Positions 17,063 through 25,738 of a stretch of 64,000 nucleotides of DNA are shown here, piece after piece. The position numbers and the translations under genes are program-made. This DNA is from Crateriforma conspicua (lineage in GTDB: Bacteria > Planctomycetota > Planctomycetia > Pirellulales > Pirellulaceae), in the NCBI RefSeq assembly GCF_007752935.1, contig NZ_CP036319.1:3224001-3288000 (forward strand), written 5' to 3'. The notes beneath the pieces are model-generated. The model ran no database searches. It was not told the DNA's origin and saw nothing but the letters and a program-made list of their open reading frames with translations. The first letter of the stretch is position 1. Each line of letters starts with the position of its first letter.

Positions 17063-20000
17063 AAGCGTGACTCGAAATGATGTTTCAAGAACGATCGTAG
17101 TTTACGACTACGGACATGCTTCGGGTCGGTCAGGTTCAAAGTCACGCTGGCTTTGTCCTTGCCACGGGGGCGGATTGGGTCACTGGTGTCGATCGCAGAG
17201 ACAATGTCTGCCGTAAAAGAATCGGACGGTCCGCGGATTTCTAACTGCAGCGACTCCGGCGACTTGGTCTTCAATAACCCCCAGATGCGTCCTTTGGGAT
17301 CGGTGACTTTCACCCGATCCGCCGCCTCGAACCGCAAACGTTCGGCTCCCGCGATGCGTTCGAGCATCGTCAGCGTCTGTTCGGCCAATTCGATCGGCCA
17401 CTGTGGACCTTGGTGATCGGGAAACCCTTTCTTCAAAGAATGCCAGCGACGGCCCAGCGCCCGCCACGGTTCCAAAATGGCTTCCGCACCGGCGGGGGGA
17501 TCCACACGCAGTTTGGAATCGCCATCGGTGACCGCGTCCGAATCCGAATCGTTGCCCGGTGATGCTTCGGCGACGACGTCGTATGTCGAATCGTCGACCA
17601 AGCCATTGGACAGGTGCGTGTCCCGGATCGCCGAATCGCTGAGCAGCTGGTGCTCGGATTCTTTGGCTGGCAGAAGTGCCCTGGCGACATAGGGCGCCGT
17701 GACGCTGGTCGCGGTTTTCGACGCGGATCGATTGCCGGGGCGACGCCGCGAAGTCTTCTTGGCTTTGCCGCCGCCACGTGCCTTGCGGATCGTTTTCGCA
17801 TCCACCGTATCGGCCATCTGTTCGGGGGTGCCCGCAAAGACGATTTGTCCGCCGTCCACCCCCGCACCGGGCCCCAGATCGATGATCCAGTCGGCGCATT
17901 TGATGACGTCCATGTTATGTTCGATGATCACCACGGTATTGCCGACTTCCACCAACCGCTGGACGACATGCACCAGTTTGGCAATGTCACCAAAGTGCAG
18001 CCCGGTGGTCGGTTCGTCCAACAGGTACAGCGTGTTGCCCACCATCGGACGCGAAAGTTCGGCGGCCAGCTTGACCCGCTGGGCTTCGCCACCGGACAGC
18101 GTTGGTGCGGATTGGCCCAGGGTGACGTAGTCCAGCCCGACGTCGCACAACGTTTGCACGATGCGAATGATTTTGGCTTGGCCGGCAAACACGTCCAACG
18201 CATCGCGGCACGACAGATTCAAAATGTCGTTGATCGAATGGCCGTGGTATTTGACCTCCAGCACGGTGTCGTTGTATCGCCGGCCCTGACAGTCTTCGCA
18301 TTCCACCCAGACGTCGGGCAAGAAATGCATTTCGATCCGACGCTGGCCGGTGCCTTCACAGCCTTCACAGCGGCCACCGGACACGTTGAAGCTGAATGAT
18401 CGTGCGGTCAGCCGACGTTCTTGTGCATCGGGCAGGTTGGCGAACAGCGTGCGGATTTCGTCAAAGACGCCGGTGTAAGTGGCCGGATTGCTGGACGGTG
18501 AATTGCCCAGCGGTGATTGGTCGACGCGAATGACTTTGTCGATGTAGCGAACGCCTTCGATCGTATCATGCTTGCCCACACGCACGCGGGCACGGTGAAG
18601 CCGTCGTGCAAGGGCGGGGTACAGGATGTCATCGATCAGCGAACTCTTGCCGCTGCCGCTGGGGCCCGTGATCGCCGTCAGCACGCCCAACGGCAGTTCC
18701 AAGTCGATGCCCCGGAGATTGTTTTCTCGGGCACCGCGAACGTTCAAGAACTTGACCGCTTGTTGATCGCCCACGATGACCGGACGTCGCGATGGCGGGA
18801 CGGGGATCTGTCGGCTGCCGTCGATGAATCCCGCGGTAACACTTTGGTCGGCCGGTTGGATATCGGTCGGCGGTCCTTGAGCAACCACGCGGCCGCCGTG
18901 ACGTCCGGCAGCGGGGCCGAAGTCGCACAAGTAATCACTGCCCGCGATGACGTCGTGATCGTGTTCGACCACCAGCAACGTGTTGCCAAGGTCGCGCAAG
19001 CGATGCAGTGCGCCGATCAGCCGGTCGTTGTCGCGCGGGTGCAATCCGATCGTGGGTTCGTCCAAGACGTACAGCACGCCGCACAGACCGCTGCCCAATT
19101 GCGATGCCAGCCGAATCCGCTGGGCTTCGCCGCCGGACAACGTGGCCGCACCACGATGCAGCGTCAAATAATCCAGTCCGACGTCCAGCAAGAAGCTCAA
19201 ACGCGATTTGATCTCGCGAACCAGTTCGCCGGCGACCTTCTTTTCGCGTGTGTCCAGCTTCCATGCGGTCACGGTTTCGCTCAGCCTGTCCAGCGGTTGG
19301 TGAACCAGGTCGGCGATTGTGAAATCGCGGAACCGAACGGCCGCCGATTCGTCACGCAGCCGTGAACCGTCGCACGCCGAACACGCAATTTCGTCGGTAA
19401 AGCTTTCCAGCTTGCCACGCAGTCCCGGCGTCAATCGCGCCGCTTCGGCCAGCGCCGGATAGAAACCTTTGAATTGATAGCGGAACAGCACCGATGAACC
19501 ACCGGCTGGGCGGATCGCCGTGGCGTCTTCGGGTTCGTCAAAGTCATCGGCGCGGACCTCCACCCAAATGCCGCCGGTTCCGTGGAACAATTGGCGTCGC
19601 TGGACGACTTTCAGTTCGTCAAACGGCACGTCGATATCGATGCCGGTCGTGCGTGACAAAGCCCGCATCATGGCGACCGACAACGGCTTGGCCACGTCGG
19701 GCCAAAGCAACGAGACGCCCTGACGCAAACTGATCCCCGGCGAACGCAACAAGGCTGCGGGATTCGTCCCCGTTTGTGATCCCAAGCCTTCGCATTGTGG
19801 GCACCAACCGATCGACGAGTTGAACGAAAAGTGGTGCGGCGACACCGGCGTCAGTGAACGTCCGCAACAGCCGCACACCAAATGTTGGCTGTGGGTTTGG
19901 ACGTCCCAGTTGGGTTCATCGCGGTCGGCGTGCACGATGGCGACTCGCATCACGCCGACGCCCAGCGACAACGCTTGTTCGACACTGTCACTGATCCGCG

Positions 20001-23000
20001 AAACTTCGTCGTCGCGGATGACGACCCGGTCCACAACGACTTCGACGACTTGGCGTTTGCGTGGGTCCAGTGCGGGGGCGTCTTCCAGCGGAATGGTTTT
20101 GCCGTCGACGCGGATGCGGTGGTATCCGGTGCTGCGCAGCGACGCCCAGGTGTCCAAGCTGGCTTCACCCGCCTGGACTTCGATCGGGGCCAAGATCAAC
20201 GCTTTGGTTTCCGCGGGCAACGCCATGACCTTGTCGACGATCTGGTCGGGCGTTTGAGTGCCGACCGGTTGCTGACAGTCGGGGCAGTGCATCGTGCCCA
20301 GCCGTGCCATCAGGATCCGCAAGTAGTCATAGATTTCCGTCACCGTGCCGACGGTGCTGCGCGGTGAATGGCCCAGGTTGCGTTGTTCCAGTGCAACGGC
20401 GGGCGACAAGCCTTCGATCGATTCGACGTGTGGCTTTTCCACTTGGCCGATGAATTGCCGGGCATAGGACGACAACGATTCGACATAGCGTCGTTGACCT
20501 TCGGCATAGATCGTGTCCATCGCCAGCGACGTCTTGCCGCTGCCGCTGGGGCCACAGAACACGGTCATCGCATCGCGGGGGACGTCGACACTGACCGATT
20601 TCAAGTTGTGTTCTTCGGCATGACGAACCACGACGTGCGTGCGAGCCTTGGCCGACGGTGCGGCCAGAGCGGTGCCGCCGGACGTCGATTTGGATTTCGT
20701 CTTTTTGCCACGCCGCTTGATCCCCATCGCTTTGGCCAGTGCCGCACCGGTGTGGCTTTCGGCGACCTTGGCCACGTCGGCCGGACGGCCCTCGGCGACG
20801 ACGGTGCCGCCACCACTTCCGCCGTCGGGGCCCAAGTCGATGACCCAGTCGGCGGTCTTGATGACGTCCATGTTGTGTTCAACGATCACGATCGTGTTGC
20901 CGCGATCGGCCAAGCCATGGATGACTTTCAGCAACAGTTCGATGTCGGCAAAGTGCAAACCCGTCGTGGGTTCATCCAGCACGTACAGCGTGTGACCTGT
21001 TTCGCGTTTGGACAGTTCACGCGACAGCTTGATCCGTTGAGCTTCGCCGCCGGAAAGTGTGGGCGACGGTTGCCCCAGCTTCAGGTATTCCAGGCCGACG
21101 TCGACCAGCGTCTTCAGCTTTTCCGCGATCTTGGGGACGTTGATGAACAGATCCAACGCTTCGCTGATGTCCATTTCCAGAACATCGGCGATCGATTTTC
21201 CTTTGAAGGTGACCGACAGCGTTTCGCGGTTGTAGCGACGCCCGCCGCAAACCGGGCAAGTGACCCAGATGTCGGCCAAGAAATCCATTTCCAACTTGTT
21301 CGCGCCGTTGCCGTCACAGGCCGCACAGCGACCGCCGTCGACATTGAAGCTGAACCGACCGGCGTTGTAGCCGCGTGTTTTCGCTTCGGGCAGTTGAGCG
21401 AACAGGTTGCGGATTTCGTCAAAGACTTTGACGTACGTTGCCGGATTGCTGCGTGGCGTGCGGCCGATCGGCGATTGGTCGATCGCGATGGTCTTGTCCA
21501 GCAAATCGATGCCTTCGATCGCATCGTGTTCACCCGGTTCGCTTTCGGCACGGTTCAGATCGCGGCGAAGCGCGGGTTCCAGGATGCCGCCGATCAACGA
21601 ACTCTTGCCGCTGCCCGACACGCCGGTCACGCAAGTCACCGTGCCCAGCGGGATCGAAACATCGACGTTTTTCAAGTTGTGAAAGCGAGCACCACGGATC
21701 GTCAGCTGTGCGTCGTCGGAAATTTCGCGCAGCGTTTCCGGCGGCGTGATCTGACGCTTGCCCGAAAGGAATTGCCCCGTCACACTGCGACGCGATGACG
21801 TCACATCGTCGATGTTGCCGGCGGCCACCACGCGACCGCCTTTGACGCCCGGGCCGGGACCAAAGTCGACGATTGTGTCCGATGCCCGCATGGTGTCTTC
21901 GTCGTGTTCGACCACGATCAACGTGTTGCCCGCGTCGCGCAGACGCAGCAACGTTTCAATCAGCCGGTCGTTGTCGCGGGCGTGCAAACCGATCGACGGT
22001 TCGTCCAAGATGTAAAGCACGCCGACCAAGGCCGAACCGATCTGGCCGGCCAAGCGGATGCGTTGCGATTCGCCACCGGACAGCGTCGGCGCGGTGCGTG
22101 CCAGGGTCAGGTAATCCAGTCCGACGCCCAACAAGAAGCCCAACCGAGAACGGATTTCTTTCAAGGCTTCGGCGGCGATCCGGGCATCGGTGGGCGACAG
22201 ATCGACGTCAATGAAAAACTCGGCCAGTTCGTCGATCGACAGTTCGCACAATTCGGGCAGCGAGTACTCCGCTGTCCGATCGGGCTTGGTCAAACGCATC
22301 GATTGTGTGGCCAGTCGGACGCCGCACGCTTGGCGGTTCAGACGTCGGCCTTCACAGTCCGGACAATCCATCCGGCTCATGTATTTTTCGAACTGACGCA
22401 ACTGCATCTTGTTGCGCGTCGTCTTGTACCGTTCCAGCAGTTCGGGAATGAAGCCGCGGAAACGACCGACGTACTTACGTGACTTGCGACCGCCCCGCCA
22501 CGTGAACTCCAGGTCTTCGTCGATGCCCCACAACCACGCGTGTTGGGCTTCGGTGGGCAAGTCGCGCCACTTGCCTTCCAGCATTGTGCCCTTTTCCAAA
22601 CCGAAGCGATGGTCCAGGGCCAGCCCCGCGTCGCGATAGATGTGGCGTCGGTACCGTCCCATGTCGCCCCATTTGCCCAGCAGCACGATGGCGCCTTTGC
22701 GGACCGACAGCTTTTCGTCGGGGACCAACAATTCGGGAACGAACGTGTACAGTCGGCCCAGCCCGTCACAAGATTCGCACATCCCTTGGGGGCTGTTGAA
22801 GCTGAACAGTTGCGGTGACGGCGGGCGATAACTGGTGCCGCACGACGGGCACGAACTTTGAATGCTGAACAACCGGTCGTCTTTGACCGTGCCGGCTTGT
22901 GCAGCGTTCTCGTCGGTCAACGACACCATCATCGTGCCTTCGCCCAGACGCGTCGCCATCTGTGCCGCTTCGACCAACCGGCCACGGTCGCGATCGTCCG

Positions 23001-23643
23001 GCGGGATGCGGTCCACGACGACTTCCACGTGGTGTCGTGAATGACGGTCCAGCGGTGGCGGTTCGGACAGCAAGATTGTTTCGCCGTCGACCCGGGCGCG
23101 GGTGAAGCCTTGTTTGCGAAGGTCTTCGAACAGGTCCTTGAATTCGCCCTTCTTGCCGCGAACCAGCGGAGCCAAAATCCACAGCGTGTCGTCGATCGGG
23201 GCTTCGGCGATCCGGCCGACGATCGCGTCGTGCGTTTGGGACGCGATCGGGACGTCGCACCGCGGGCAATAGCTCTTGCCGACCCGTGCGTACAGAACCC
23301 TCAGGAAATCATAGATCTCCGTGATCGTGCCGACGGTGGATCGCGGATTGTTGCCGGTCGACTTTTGGCTGATCGAAATCGACGGGCTCAGCCCGGATAC
23401 CAGATCCACGTCCGGCTTGGGCATCTGGCCCATGAATTGCCGGGCGTAATTGCTGAGACTTTCGACATATCGACGCTGGCCTTCGGCGTACAACGTGTCG
23501 AACGCCAGCGATGATTTGCCGCTGCCCGAAACGCCGCTGAAACACACCAATTCGCCGCGGCGGATCGACAGATCGACGTCACGCAGATTGTGCTCTCGGG
23601 CCCCTTTGACGCGAATGGTCTGCGTGGGATCGGTCTTCGCCAT
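17059..23643 (-). CDS. uvrA: Tandem-fused double-length UvrA with extra C-terminal domain
   Basis: 2194 residues, more than twice a normal UvrA (about 940). Residues 1-975 are one full UvrA, 1000-1950 a second, joined by a Lys/Ser linker (KRRGKKTKSKSTSGG). Walker A loops occur at 37-44, 674-681, 1031-1038 and 1660-1667; ABC signatures LSGGE at 521, 863, 1502 and 1849. Zinc-finger cysteine pairs are kept in both halves, including CAAC/CPVC (773-799) and CEGC/CEDC (1759-1785). Residues about 1955-2194 add a basic linker and a small domain I do not recognise. UvrA recognises bulky DNA damage and loads UvrB in nucleotide excision repair. The ATG at 23643 was chosen because MAKTDPTQTIRVKGAREHNL is the normal UvrA beginning; the frame extends further upstream without similarity. 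Confidence 0.96.
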   Translation of the reverse strand: MAKTDPTQTIRVKGAREHNLRDVDLSIRRGELVCFSGVSGSGKSSLAFDTLYAEGQRRYVESLSNYARQFMGQMPKPDVDLVSGLSPSISISQKSTGNNPRSTVGTITEIYDFLRVLYARVGKSYCPRCDVPIASQTHDAIVGRIAEAPIDDTLWILAPLVRGKKGEFKDLFEDLRKQGFTRARVDGETILLSEPPPLDRHSRHHVEVVVDRIPPDDRDRGRLVEAAQMATRLGEGTMMVSLTDENAAQAGTVKDDRLFSIQSSCPSCGTSYRPPSPQLFSFNSPQGMCESCDGLGRLYTFVPELLVPDEKLSVRKGAIVLLGKWGDMGRYRRHIYRDAGLALDHRFGLEKGTMLEGKWRDLPTEAQHAWLWGIDEDLEFTWRGGRKSRKYVGRFRGFIPELLERYKTTRNKMQLRQFEKYMSRMDCPDCEGRRLNRQACGVRLATQSMRLTKPDRTAEYSLPELCELSIDELAEFFIDVDLSPTDARIAAEALKEIRSRLGFLLGVGLDYLTLARTAPTLSGGESQRIRLAGQIGSALVGVLYILDEPSIGLHARDNDRLIETLLRLRDAGNTLIVVEHDEDTMRASDTIVDFGPGPGVKGGRVVAAGNIDDVTSSRRSVTGQFLSGKRQITPPETLREISDDAQLTIRGARFHNLKNVDVSIPLGTVTCVTGVSGSGKSSLIGGILEPALRRDLNRAESEPGEHDAIEGIDLLDKTIAIDQSPIGRTPRSNPATYVKVFDEIRNLFAQLPEAKTRGYNAGRFSFNVDGGRCAACDGNGANKLEMDFLADIWVTCPVCGGRRYNRETLSVTFKGKSIADVLEMDISEALDLFINVPKIAEKLKTLVDVGLEYLKLGQPSPTLSGGEAQRIKLSRELSKRETGHTLYVLDEPTTGLHFADIELLLKVIHGLADRGNTIVIVEHNMDVIKTADWVIDLGPDGGSGGGTVVAEGRPADVAKVAESHTGAALAKAMGIKRRGKKTKSKSTSGGTALAAPSAKARTHVVVRHAEEHNLKSVSVDVPRDAMTVFCGPSGSGKTSLAMDTIYAEGQRRYVESLSSYARQFIGQVEKPHVESIEGLSPAVALEQRNLGHSPRSTVGTVTEIYDYLRILMARLGTMHCPDCQQPVGTQTPDQIVDKVMALPAETKALILAPIEVQAGEASLDTWASLRSTGYHRIRVDGKTIPLEDAPALDPRKRQVVEVVVDRVVIRDDEVSRISDSVEQALSLGVGVMRVAIVHADRDEPNWDVQTHSQHLVCGCCGRSLTPVSPHHFSFNSSIGWCPQCEGLGSQTGTNPAALLRSPGISLRQGVSLLWPDVAKPLSVAMMRALSRTTGIDIDVPFDELKVVQRRQLFHGTGGIWVEVRADDFDEPEDATAIRPAGGSSVLFRYQFKGFYPALAEAARLTPGLRGKLESFTDEIACSACDGSRLRDESAAVRFRDFTIADLVHQPLDRLSETVTAWKLDTREKKVAGELVREIKSRLSFLLDVGLDYLTLHRGAATLSGGEAQRIRLASQLGSGLCGVLYVLDEPTIGLHPRDNDRLIGALHRLRDLGNTLLVVEHDHDVIAGSDYLCDFGPAAGRHGGRVVAQGPPTDIQPADQSVTAGFIDGSRQIPVPPSRRPVIVGDQQAVKFLNVRGARENNLRGIDLELPLGVLTAITGPSGSGKSSLIDDILYPALARRLHRARVRVGKHDTIEGVRYIDKVIRVDQSPLGNSPSSNPATYTGVFDEIRTLFANLPDAQERRLTARSFSFNVSGGRCEGCEGTGQRRIEMHFLPDVWVECEDCQGRRYNDTVLEVKYHGHSINDILNLSCRDALDVFAGQAKIIRIVQTLCDVGLDYVTLGQSAPTLSGGEAQRVKLAAELSRPMVGNTLYLLDEPTTGLHFGDIAKLVHVVQRLVEVGNTVVIIEHNMDVIKCADWIIDLGPGAGVDGGQIVFAGTPEQMADTVDAKTIRKARGGGKAKKTSRRRPGNRSASKTATSVTAPYVARALLPAKESEHQLLSDSAIRDTHLSNGLVDDSTYDVVAEASPGNDSDSDAVTDGDSKLRVDPPAGAEAILEPWRALGRRWHSLKKGFPDHQGPQWPIELAEQTLTMLERIAGAERLRFEAADRVKVTDPKGRIWGLLKTKSPESLQLEIRGPSDSFTADIVSAIDTSDPIRPRGKDKASVTLNLTDPKHVRSRKLRSFLKHHFESRL

Positions 23644-23898
23644 TCGTTCGCGTTCGGCTTCCGTGTGGTGAACTGTCGGTGAATCGCCCCAAGGGCGGTC
23701 AAGCACTGGGAAAGTTGGTCGAGTACAACGCGCCGGGGCCCATTCGTCAATTGTGCGATCGGATTGTGGCGGCGGATCAACCCCGCGCAGGCCCCCCTGG
23801 TCTCTGGGCAGCCCGTCCGAGGATACTTGGCGGCTGAAAACCCCGACCCGAGGCCGTCCGTGCACCCGTGGCCCGCCAACCCGACCACCTAAATATCC

Positions 23899-24414
23899 AT
23901 GTCTGATCCCACCCGATACAACGCTGACTTGGTCGATCCGTCCGCCTTCATCGCCGACACCGCCACAGTCGTTGGTGACGTTCGCTTGGGCAAAAACGTC
24001 AGCGTCTGGTTCGGCGCGGTGCTGCGTGGCGACTTGGAACCGATCATTGTCGGCGAAGATTCCAACGTCCAAGATCTGTCGGTCCTGCACACCGACCGCG
24101 GATTGCCTTGTCAAATCGGGCGTCGCGTCACGATCGGCCACAGTGCGGTCGTCCACGGCGCGACGGTGGAAGACGACGCGTTGATCGGCATCGGCGCGAT
24201 TGTTTTAAGTGGTGCCAAAGTCGGCGCCGGCGCGATCGTGGCCGCCGGAGCGTTGGTGACCGAGGGTGCGGAAATCCCCGCCGGTCGTTTGGCCGTCGGT
24301 GTGCCGGCGAAAGTGATCCGTGACGTCACCGAAGACGATCGCGATCGTATCACCAGCAACATGCAGCATTACGTGGAAAACGGACAGCGTTTCAAAGCGG
24401 CACAGGAATCATGA
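23899..24414 (+). CDS. Gamma-class carbonic anhydrase family protein
   Basis: 171 residues forming a left-handed beta-helix of hexapeptide repeats (VVGDVRLGKNVSVWFGAVLR, then IGIGAIVLSGAKVGAGAIVA). The three zinc-binding histidines of gamma carbonic anhydrases are conserved with the right spacing: H64 in VLHTD, H81 and H86 in IGHSAVVHG. It may hydrate CO2, but many such proteins (YrdA, PaaY types) lack measurable activity or act as thioesterases. Its TGA overlaps the ATG of the next gene (ATGA at 24411), giving an operon with the Gfo/Idh/MocA and PII genes. It is divergent from uvrA, about 255 bases away. Confidence 0.9.
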   Translation: MSDPTRYNADLVDPSAFIADTATVVGDVRLGKNVSVWFGAVLRGDLEPIIVGEDSNVQDLSVLHTDRGLPCQIGRRVTIGHSAVVHGATVEDDALIGIGAIVLSGAKVGAGAIVAAGALVTEGAEIPAGRLAVGVPAKVIRDVTEDDRDRITSNMQHYVENGQRFKAAQES

Positions 24415-25409
24415 CCAAGGAATCTGCTTCAACGACCCGATTCGGGTTGATCGGCACCGGCCGAATCACCCGCCGCTTGGTCGCCGACATTCAGTCGACC
24501 TCGGGTTGCGAAGTCACCGCGGTGGCCAGCCGCACGATGGAGCGCGCCCAGTGGTGCGCGTCACAGTACGCGATCGCCGAAGCGGTGCAGGGTTACGAAA
24601 ACCTGTTGTCCCGTGATGACGTCGACGCGGTGTATCTGTCCTTGCCGCCGTCGCTGCATCGCCAGTGGTGCGTGGCGGCCGCCGAAGCCGGTAAATCGAT
24701 CCTGTGCGAAAAACCGCTGGCGATGAACTCCGCCGAAGTCGCCCAGATCAATGACGCATGCCGGCAACACGGTGTCCGCTGGCTGGACGCGACCGGTTGG
24801 CTGCATCATCCTCGCACCGCCGCGTTTGCAGATCTGATCCGTGGCGGCCGTTTGGGAACGGTACGTCATATCAGCGTGGCGATTTCATTCTTTGAACCCT
24901 TCCAATCCGGCGAACATCGCTTGCAGCGTGAACTGGGCGGCGGATGCGTCTTGGATTTGGGCTGGTACGCTTGTGGCGTCGCACGTTTTGCATTTGGCAA
25001 ACCTTGTCGCGATGTCATGGCGACGGCCGTTTATCGTGGCGACGTGCCGATCCGCTGTACCGCGGTCCTGCGATTCGATGACGATCTGTCGGCCACCATT
25101 TCCTGCGGCTACGATACCGCGACGCGCAAGTGGTTTGAAATCGCCGGCAGCGACGCGTCCCTGATCTGTGACGACTTTTCACGACCTTGGCCGGACAAGC
25201 CCGCACGGTGTTGGATCCACGACGCGTCGGGCAAGGTCGACCAGTTGGATTTTGAGGGGCATCAAGAGATTCGCATGACCGAAACGCTGATCGGCGAAGA
25301 CGACTTGGCATCCTTGCACGCCCAAGCGATCGACACGCAAGCGATGGTCGATGCGATCAATCGGTCGCTGGAAACTTCGTCCGCACAGGAGCCGACGTCA
25401 TGCATTTGA
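24411..25409 (+). CDS. Gfo/Idh/MocA-family oxidoreductase
   Basis: 332 residues. The Rossmann motif LIGTGRITRRL is at residues 13-23, and the family lysine lies in EKP at 100-102 (ILCEKPLAMN). The C-terminal alpha/beta domain includes GGGCVLDLGWYACGVARFAF, in the position that carries the active-site residues of dehydrogenases of this family. It uses NAD(P) to oxidise or reduce a sugar, inositol or pseudo-sugar; the substrate cannot be told. It starts inside the stop of the carbonic anhydrase gene and its last ten bases overlap the start of the PII gene, so all three are translated together. Confidence 0.92.
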   Translation: MTKESASTTRFGLIGTGRITRRLVADIQSTSGCEVTAVASRTMERAQWCASQYAIAEAVQGYENLLSRDDVDAVYLSLPPSLHRQWCVAAAEAGKSILCEKPLAMNSAEVAQINDACRQHGVRWLDATGWLHHPRTAAFADLIRGGRLGTVRHISVAISFFEPFQSGEHRLQRELGGGCVLDLGWYACGVARFAFGKPCRDVMATAVYRGDVPIRCTAVLRFDDDLSATISCGYDTATRKWFEIAGSDASLICDDFSRPWPDKPARCWIHDASGKVDQLDFEGHQEIRMTETLIGEDDLASLHAQAIDTQAMVDAINRSLETSSAQEPTSCI

Positions 25410-25717
25410 TCCGCGCCGTGATCCAACCGACCAAGCTGTCGACCGTGCGTGATGCGCTGGCCGAATTGGGCGTCCAGAATTTGACGATCAGCGATGCGAC
25501 CGGCTATGGCCGCCAGCGTGGTCAACGTCCCAGCTTTCGTGGCAACGAATACAAGGTCGACCTGCTGAGGAAAATTATTCTGGAAATGGTCGTCAGTGAT
25601 CAAGACATCGAATCCGTCTTGGAAACTCTGGGCAAGGTCGCCAAGACGGGGACGGAAGGACAGATCGGCGATGGCAAAATCTTTCTGATGCCGATCGCCG
25701 ATTCGATCGATTTCTAA
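25400..25717 (+). CDS. PII-family nitrogen regulatory protein
   Basis: 105 residues with the full PII fold. The T-loop keeps Y51, the uridylylation site of GlnB/GlnK (NEYKVDLL), but position 46 is Phe rather than Tyr. The preceding GYGRQRGQ and the following KTGTEGQIGDGKIFLMPI blocks bind ATP/ADP and 2-oxoglutarate. It senses nitrogen and energy state and regulates enzymes or AmtB by binding. No amtB, glnA or glnD is near; instead it overlaps by ten bases with a Gfo/Idh/MocA dehydrogenase, whose activity or expression it might link to nitrogen status. Only 21 bases separate it from the convergent sulfatase gene. Confidence 0.93.
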   Translation: MHLIRAVIQPTKLSTVRDALAELGVQNLTISDATGYGRQRGQRPSFRGNEYKVDLLRKIILEMVVSDQDIESVLETLGKVAKTGTEGQIGDGKIFLMPIADSIDF

Positions 25718-25738
25718 GAACGCGATTTCCGGTTGGGG

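Noticed and set aside
20368-21798. 476-codon plus-strand frame opposite uvrA
   Set aside because: Antisense of highly conserved UvrA ATPase domains; composition is Gln/Arg/Phe-rich and unlike any family.
23644-24156. 171-residue N-terminal extension of the UvrA frame
   Set aside because: UvrA proteins begin close to the KGAREHNL block, and the extension runs into the divergent carbonic anhydrase gene; the ATG at 23643 fits the family.
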